Positions 59,285-64,000 of a stretch of 64,000 nt of DNA are shown piece by piece. Positions within the stretch are counted from its first letter, which is position 1. The number at the start of each line of letters is the position of its first letter. The stretch comes from Bacteriovoracaceae bacterium. Its GTDB lineage: Bacteria > Bdellovibrionota > Bacteriovoracia > Bacteriovoracales > Bacteriovoracaceae. The notes beneath the pieces were generated by a model. The model made no database searches and was not told where the DNA came from. It saw only the letters and a program-made list of their open reading frames with translations. Both the position numbers and the translations under genes were made by a program. Location of the stretch: contig CANFVK010000006.1 of the NCBI GenBank assembly GCA_947450475.1, positions 1-64,000 of the forward strand. The letters are read 5' to 3'.

Positions 59285-60328
59285 TTAAAAATTAAAGCCA
59301 TTTTCTTGAGCTGTTTCTCTAATTTCGTCGGCATTTAAAACTCTTACTGGTTCAAGGTTTTCAACATCACTAGCAACTTCTTTTCTTTCTTCAATAACTT
59401 TTTCTGCAGCAACTTGAACATCTTGAGATTGTGCGCTCTCAACTTCTTGAGACAATGATGATTGATCTTGCTCAGTTGATTGAATAGAGTCCATTTGCTC
59501 TTTTGTTACAAAGTTAAGCATTGCTCCGGCCAATGGACCAGTTACGAAGCTAATTCTATAGCCATCTTTGCCGTTATTAAAAACAACACCAGAAACCTCT
59601 TCACCGTTAACTTCTGCCTTAAAAGTACCACCATCTAAAAGATCTGCTGTATCAATTTCGATATTTTGAGTTTCACCATTTCCATTTCTCAACTCAACAG
59701 ATAATCCACTAAGACCTTTTGAATTAAGAGAAACTTGCCCAGAAACATCATTGCCCATAAGTACTTTGCTCGACTTGGCTTGGTTAAGGGCCCTTTCTAA
59801 AACTAACTCAACTTCGTCTGAAACAACAAGTGCCTTATTTGTTGAAGCGATATTTAATTTTTTAGCCTCAAGAATTTCAAAACCATTTCCCATTTTCTTA
59901 AAAAGGGCAATTGTTCCAAACTCAGAAAGAAGCGATACGCGGTAAACTTGCTCATTGTCATTGTTAATTCTGACAATACCGTTTCCAATAAGTTCCATCT
60001 TTATCTTGATTGATTTTTTTGCGTCTTCAATGTTGGCAAACTTATCAAACGCTACTTTTTCATCATTTCCTACAATTCTCGTAATTTCCCATGAAGTGTT
60101 TATTTTAACGATGTTTTCTGCATTCATTGGAAGATACATTTGTGCCACTTTCGAAGCTGCCTCTGAAGCAACATTTCTTTCAACTGGAAGCATATCTTCT
60201 TTATCCGAGGCTTCATTTTCTGACATTTTAACGGTATGTGTACGAAAATCCTTTATAGATCCCGCCAAAACAATTGAGCTAACACCTAGTAAACTGATGA
60301 TGGCTTTGTTTGATGTTAAGATTTTCAT
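59285..60328 (-). CDS. Hypothetical secreted protein (347 aa)
   Basis: A 347-residue protein with a signal-like N-terminus MKILTSNKAIISLLGVSSIV. Residues 80-275 look like beta-rich repeats (IKIKMELIGNGIVRINNDNEQVYRVSLLSEF; VSGQVSLNSKGLSGLSVELRNGNGETQNIEIDT), and the last 70 are Gln/Glu/Ser-rich, disordered and acidic. No family recognised. A promoter-like pair at 60422-60450 would give a leader of about 90 bases. Its end faces the HTTM-like gene. Confidence 0.6.
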   Translation of the reverse strand: MKILTSNKAIISLLGVSSIVLAGSIKDFRTHTVKMSENEASDKEDMLPVERNVASEAASKVAQMYLPMNAENIVKINTSWEITRIVGNDEKVAFDKFANIEDAKKSIKIKMELIGNGIVRINNDNEQVYRVSLLSEFGTIALFKKMGNGFEILEAKKLNIASTNKALVVSDEVELVLERALNQAKSSKVLMGNDVSGQVSLNSKGLSGLSVELRNGNGETQNIEIDTADLLDGGTFKAEVNGEEVSGVVFNNGKDGYRISFVTGPLAGAMLNFVTKEQMDSIQSTEQDQSSLSQEVESAQSQDVQVAAEKVIEERKEVASDVENLEPVRVLNADEIRETAQENGFNF

Positions 60329-60421
60329 ACCGATTCCCCTTTAAAGTTACTTAAGCCTTAAAGAGCAAGGGTCGTGCCACATCGCAACAGGGAAAATGGT
60401 GAGGTTTTACTGATTAACTAT

Positions 60422-60450
60422 CTGATATTTCTAAGGGGGCTTTGTATCAA
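60422..60450 (-). promoter_or_regulatory. Promoter of the secreted hypothetical gene
   Basis: On the minus strand TTGATA (5/6) and TATCAG (4/6) are spaced by exactly 17 bases. The site lies about 95 bases before ATG 60328. Confidence 0.45.
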
Positions 60451-60527
60451 CAACATTGAAGTGCTTAGCTTTTAGCCACCCTGCCTATAAATTTTACAAT
60501 TAAATAAGCAGGGGAAGAACAGATCTT

Positions 60528-60719
60528 TTAATCTTTTTTCGATGGGTTAACATCCCAATCTAAATGGGAAGAACGGTATCTTTTAAGCGCAATGACTACA
60601 AGATCTGCAAGCGGAATTCCCGAAACGAGCGACATTCTTTCAAAAGATTCAATAACATTGGCTTCAATCATGACTTTTAGGTCTTTTAATTCACCCTGAT
60701 TCTGGGGTTGATTTTTCAT
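60528..60719 (-). CDS. Small ribbon-helix-helix-like protein (63 aa)
   Basis: A 63-residue protein with a beta-strand LKDLKVMIEANV, then two helices (IESFERMSLVSGI and PLADLVVIALKRYRSS), the layout of a ribbon-helix-helix DNA-binding dimer. GGAG lies five bases before ATG 60719. It follows the DUF4388-like gene by 51 bases on the same strand and may regulate its neighbours. No toxin partner is seen, so it is not an obvious antitoxin. Confidence 0.6.
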   Translation of the reverse strand: MKNQPQNQGELKDLKVMIEANVIESFERMSLVSGIPLADLVVIALKRYRSSHLDWDVNPSKKD

Positions 60720-60770
60720 AACGTCTCCGTGAACTTATTTTTAAAGTTTTAAAATTTTAGTGATTTCTTG

Positions 60771-61310
60771 CTAGTTTTGAAACACCTTTATTGCCTTTTT
60801 TTTACGCAAACTGACCAAGGCATTGGTAACATCGAAATCCATTAACCGGCTGTATTTATAAACATCAGACACCGTGCACCACTCCGCAAGCACAGCAAGA
60901 ACATCAAATTCCTCTGGGCTAATGGGGTCGAGACTCACAATGATTTCCGGATTGATCACCAACTTCAGATGCATGGGAGGTCTTAATTTTTTGGAATCTT
61001 GATAACGATGATAGATATCCTGGGCCTCTTTTTTTACTTCCTCAAAGCTTAACTTAAAACTCTGTAAATCACTTCCGACAACCTCGGGCTCTACCACAAA
61101 CTTAAAAGCAACAGCCGAGTCGACATCATCAAATATCATTTTATAAAGCGCCTTTTTATCTTTTAACTGCCCACAATGAGCACCGACCACAACGCCATCG
61201 TGCTGGTAAATGACTCCCTGAAATTGACCATTTGCTGCCAACAAAAGATTGATCTTTCCCGTGAAGCCAAAAGCCGATTGCTCTTTTAAAATTTCAAGTA
61301 GATTTGCCAT
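60771..61310 (-). CDS. DUF4388/PATAN-like protein (179 aa)
   Basis: The N-terminal part (1-80) resembles the DUF4388/PATAN fold found in deltaproteobacterial signalling proteins: LLEILKEQSAFGFTGKINLLLA, GVIYQHDGVVVGAHCGQLKDKKAL. The C-terminal part (115-179) looks like a winged helix: EEFDVLAVLAEWCTVSDVYKYS, VTNALVSLRKKKAIKVF. It lies 15 bases downstream of the Mrp gene. An adaptor role in gene or motility control is a guess from the family. Confidence 0.62.
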   Translation of the reverse strand: MANLLEILKEQSAFGFTGKINLLLAANGQFQGVIYQHDGVVVGAHCGQLKDKKALYKMIFDDVDSAVAFKFVVEPEVVGSDLQSFKLSFEEVKKEAQDIYHRYQDSKKLRPPMHLKLVINPEIIVSLDPISPEEFDVLAVLAEWCTVSDVYKYSRLMDFDVTNALVSLRKKKAIKVFQN

Positions 61311-61325
61311 TTTTTTAAAACCTAT

Positions 61326-62504
61326 TTATGAAAAAAATCTTTTAAAAAATCCTTTGGGTGCATCTACGTTTTCCGAAGGATTAAAACTTTGTTCAATATT
61401 TTTTGCAAGTTTCATGTAGGCATTCCAAACCGGGCGGCCTTCATATTTTTTTTCGTTCATGTAAGGCTGTCCCTTATCACTGGCCTCTCTAAGCGCCATC
61501 TCTAAGGGGATTTCTGAAAGTAAATTAACATTTAGTTCTTGAGCTGCTTTTTTTACCCCACCCTCGCCAAAAATAAAATATTTTTTGGTTGGAGCATCTT
61601 CTGGAACAAAGTAGCTCATATTTTCCACCATTCCTAGAACCGGAATCTTAACTTGGCTAAACATATTAAGACCTTTTTTGGAATCCAGTATCGCCACATC
61701 CTGCGGAGTTGATACAACGATTGCGCCGTCGATATCAGTTGCCTGTACCATGGACAATTGCATATCTCCAGTGCCCGGAGGTAAATCAATAATTAAATAA
61801 TCTAATCCTTCCCATGCAACATCAAAAAGAAACTGATTCAGGACTCCGCCGAGCATTGGACCACGCCAAATAACTGGATCTTTTTCATTTATAAAAAGCC
61901 CAAAACTGATAAAGGGAATTCCATAAGCATCAATCGGCAATATTTTTTTTTCCGGAGTTGCACCCGGCTTAGCGCTTCGTTGATTTAACAGCATTGGCAT
62001 TGAAGGCCCATAAATGTCGGCATCTAGTAGTCCTACTTTTTTGCCAAGATTTTTAAGTGCAAATGCCAGATTAACGGCGACTGTCGATTTTCCGACTCCG
62101 CCTTTACAAGAAGAAACAGCGATAACTTTTTGGGCACCCAAAACCCTTTTTTTGCCTGCCCCTACAGGACCATGTCCTGTTTTAATTTGTGCCGTTGGTG
62201 CAGGATTCGCCGGAGCTGGGGTAAACTTTTTGTCAGCTAAAATGTCTGAAGAATTTTCTGAGATTGTAAGCACTGTAACTTTTTCCGAAGGATAAAAATC
62301 AGCAACTGCTTGTATGATCATCGTTTCAATCTTTCTTTTCTGATCAGGAGAAATTCCATCTCTTTTGTATTTAAATAATAGTTCGTTTTGGTCAGCTTTA
62401 ACTTCGACGATCCTTCCTTCCTCCTTGAGCGTTTTTCCGTTTTGGGGATTGACGATAAGTGAAAGCAATTGGTTTATTTTTTCCAGATTTTGAGCTTCTG
62501 ACAT
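61326..62504 (-). CDS. mrp: Mrp/ApbC-family P-loop ATPase (Fe-S carrier type)
   Basis: Mrp proteins bind and hand over Fe-S clusters. The 392-residue protein has an N-terminal MIP18-like domain (about 1-95), a linker, then the deviant Walker A VSSCKGGVGKST, DADIYGPSMPMLL and LIIDLPPGTGDMQLS. The usual C-terminal CxxC after ENMSYF is absent (ENMSYFVPEDAPTKKYFIFG), as in some other Mrp groups. I start at ATG 62504 (GGAG six bases upstream); ATG 62522 adds six residues with a weaker site. It heads an operon with the DUF4388-like and RHH-like genes. Confidence 0.88.
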   Translation of the reverse strand: MSEAQNLEKINQLLSLIVNPQNGKTLKEEGRIVEVKADQNELLFKYKRDGISPDQKRKIETMIIQAVADFYPSEKVTVLTISENSSDILADKKFTPAPANPAPTAQIKTGHGPVGAGKKRVLGAQKVIAVSSCKGGVGKSTVAVNLAFALKNLGKKVGLLDADIYGPSMPMLLNQRSAKPGATPEKKILPIDAYGIPFISFGLFINEKDPVIWRGPMLGGVLNQFLFDVAWEGLDYLIIDLPPGTGDMQLSMVQATDIDGAIVVSTPQDVAILDSKKGLNMFSQVKIPVLGMVENMSYFVPEDAPTKKYFIFGEGGVKKAAQELNVNLLSEIPLEMALREASDKGQPYMNEKKYEGRPVWNAYMKLAKNIEQSFNPSENVDAPKGFFKRFFS

Positions 62505-62687
62505 TGGGTTCTCCGTTTTCATGTATTTCCAAGAGTGTTTATACCCGAATTAAGTTCAATGATAAAGTGGGCTTTGTGATTACTCGAAGGCAAACGTCAA
62601 TTAATCGTTAAGTTTTCATAATTTTATAGAATACGGTGAGTATTTATTCTAAAATAAAGGGACGCATTTATTTTTAAGGGGATACTG

Positions 62688-63251
62688 GTGTCTTACAGTA
62701 GAAAAATTTATTTAATAAATCCAAAATTCCAAATTCGCTTTAGCGTCTATGCCTGTTTAATGGTATTTTTAACTAGTATCATTTATCCATTTTCGATCTA
62801 TGAACTGATGGGCACTATCGTCGCTCACTTTTCATTAAAAAGTCCAGAAATTGCTGCCCACTATAGTGAAAAGCGTGATGCACTTATTTTATTTTTAATC
62901 CTTTTGCACTTGGGTATTACAGCGCTAACCTTTTTTATTTGTATCTTTTTCTCGCATCGAATTGCCGGACCGCTCTACAAGTTGCAAAAACATTTACGCT
63001 TAATGCGTGAAGATGCTCACCCTGATAAACTTTTTTTTCGCAAGGGAGATTATTTTCAAGAATTAGCGACAGACGTCAATGATACTTTTGACCATCTTGA
63101 AGATACCTATAAAAACGACCTAGTATATCTTAGCGAAGTCACATCTTATATCAACAATCTTAGCCTAGTGGTCCCAGATGACAAAAGGGTTGTTTTAAAC
63201 GAGATCTCTTCTCGCCTATCTGCAATGCAAGATCGCTTTACCAAAAACTAG
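62688..63251 (+). CDS. Two-helix membrane protein with HAMP-like linker
   Basis: A 187-residue protein with two membrane helices (about 16-42 and 66-92) separated by a short periplasmic loop, and a cytoplasmic helical part with a HAMP-like stretch HRIAGPLYKLQKHLRLMRE. The rest is coiled and ends without a catalytic domain, so it looks like a methyl-accepting protein or kinase input module that stands alone. It starts with GTG 62688 after AAGGGGA. The next gene begins 29 bases later. Function unknown. Confidence 0.65.
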   Translation: MSYSRKIYLINPKFQIRFSVYACLMVFLTSIIYPFSIYELMGTIVAHFSLKSPEIAAHYSEKRDALILFLILLHLGITALTFFICIFFSHRIAGPLYKLQKHLRLMREDAHPDKLFFRKGDYFQELATDVNDTFDHLEDTYKNDLVYLSEVTSYINNLSLVVPDDKRVVLNEISSRLSAMQDRFTKN

Positions 63252-63280
63252 GACTGCATGATATCTAACTGGAGGTTGAT

Positions 63281-64000
63281 TTGTTAAGGCCCTTAGCGCT
63301 CCTCATATTTCTTATCGGTTGTTTGAACCAAGCGCTAGCAACCACCAAGCTCAACTCTTCAGAAGCAGCTTGGGGTGTAGACAATCCTTTTCAGGTCGCT
63401 CCTCTTGCTCTAGACCTTAACTATGGAAAAGATATTGAATTGTTGTTTGGTGAGTTATCTAAAAATCAGCTCAAGAAAAAATCTGTAGATAATTTAAAAA
63501 AATATCAAAACAAACTTCATTCTTTTTCGGTCCTAAATACTACTTATGATCGTTTAAACAATATTTTGAAAATTAATTCACAAGATACTTTTTACAGCAG
63601 TTGCTCAATTGTTCCAAGGGTCAATGGCAGCTTTGTTGAAAGTCTTTCCACTAGGATAAATATTTCTATTGATAAGTACTGCCGGTTTTTATTTGTCAAA
63701 AGGATGGCAGAGCTTTCTGCAAATATGAATTTTTCTTCCAGAGACCTGGCTTATTTTAAAGAAGCTTCCCCATTTTTTAGCACAGGAGAAAATCAGCCTG
63801 AGTTAGTTGCACTGTTAAAGCACTTTAAGTCAAATGCTACTGAATTAGAAAAACTTTCAAATTTACTTATCGAAAAATATATCGAATTTAAAGTTAAGCC
63901 ACCTACATCCGTTTTAACTAACCTAAAAGTTAATAGCCAGTTTACTCGATTTCTTCAAAGTAATCTTGACTTAGATGACAACTCTACTTCCTTTTTTCAA
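63281..64000 (+). CDS. Secreted protein, 3' end beyond window
   Basis: An open frame of 240 codons without a stop to the window edge. It starts TTG 63281 with GGAGG five bases upstream, and has a signal peptide-like start MLRPLALLIFLIGCLNQALA; the GC in LIGC could also serve as a lipobox. The visible part is helical with two Cys (SSCSIV and KYCRFLF). N-terminal segments like this occur before lytic transglycosylase domains, but no catalytic domain is in view, so I do not assign a function. Confidence 0.7.
   Translation, partial: MLRPLALLIFLIGCLNQALATTKLNSSEAAWGVDNPFQVAPLALDLNYGKDIELLFGELSKNQLKKKSVDNLKKYQNKLHSFSVLNTTYDRLNNILKINSQDTFYSSCSIVPRVNGSFVESLSTRINISIDKYCRFLFVKRMAELSANMNFSSRDLAYFKEASPFFSTGENQPELVALLKHFKSNATELEKLSNLLIEKYIEFKVKPPTSVLTNLKVNSQFTRFLQSNLDLDDNSTSFFQ

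Overview
The window looks like a piece of the main chromosome of an AT-rich, flagellated Gram-negative bacterium, probably a Bdellovibrio-like organism (Bdellovibrionota, near Bacteriovorax/Halobacteriovorax). That placement is inference. It rests on low GC content, an outer-membrane gene set (LpxC, BamD, FlgH/FlgI rings, Lgt/LspA, many lipoproteins), the CsrA-FliW pair, a fused isobutyryl-CoA mutase and an abundance of TPR proteins. I see no prophage, insertion sequence or CRISPR array. Coding density is very high, no gap exceeds 300 bases, and many genes overlap by 1-11 bases, which suggests translational coupling.

Left part (1-15.3 kb): the start of tuf behind a four-tRNA cluster (Thr-Tyr-Gly-Thr, in the order of the E. 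coli thrU-tyrU-glyT-thrT-tufB operon), then rlmB, proS, lpxC, a MenI/YdiI-like thioesterase, ruvCAB preceded by a tiny membrane protein, folD-gcvT-gcvH, a TonB-like protein, a class A penicillin-binding protein coupled to a lipoprotein with a dead patatin fold, and xseB.

Flagellar region (15.5-25.0 kb): one long plus-strand block, flgF-flgG-flgA-flgH-flgI-flgJ(rod-binding only)-flgM-flgN-flgK-flgL-csrA-fliW. It encodes distal rod, P and L rings, hook-filament junction, anti-sigma-28 and the FliW/CsrA translational switch, and ends in a bidirectional terminator.

Middle (25-42.4 kb): TPR protein, BamD, an AI-2E-type exporter overlapping a cyclic-nucleotide-binding protein, a BatE-like TPR-SH3 protein, an AstC/A/D-like succinyl-arginine operon, tRNA-Asn, an HExxH-family protein, a YgfZ-TPR fusion behind an A-type Fe-S carrier, an FHA protein, and a B12 module (PduO-type adenosyltransferase plus fused mutase IcmF) beside a 2x[4Fe-4S] ferredoxin.

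Right part (42.3-64 kb): lgt and lspA sit at the end of an operon with an NtrC-type regulator, a CHASE2 histidine kinase and a membrane protein with a ruined M48 peptidase motif. Then come a structured leader and an endonuclease-IV-like protein lacking one metal ligand, a second dead M48 lipoprotein coupled to AmgK-MurU (cell-wall sugar recycling), folK, an acyl-CoA dehydrogenase with EtfBA, HTTM-like membrane proteins, an Mrp ATPase, and a secreted protein cut by the window end.

The strongest unexplained theme is a set of catalytically dead or altered enzyme folds (patatin, two M48 peptidases, an altered Nfo), three of which are tightly linked to envelope, peptidoglycan or lipoprotein-processing genes.
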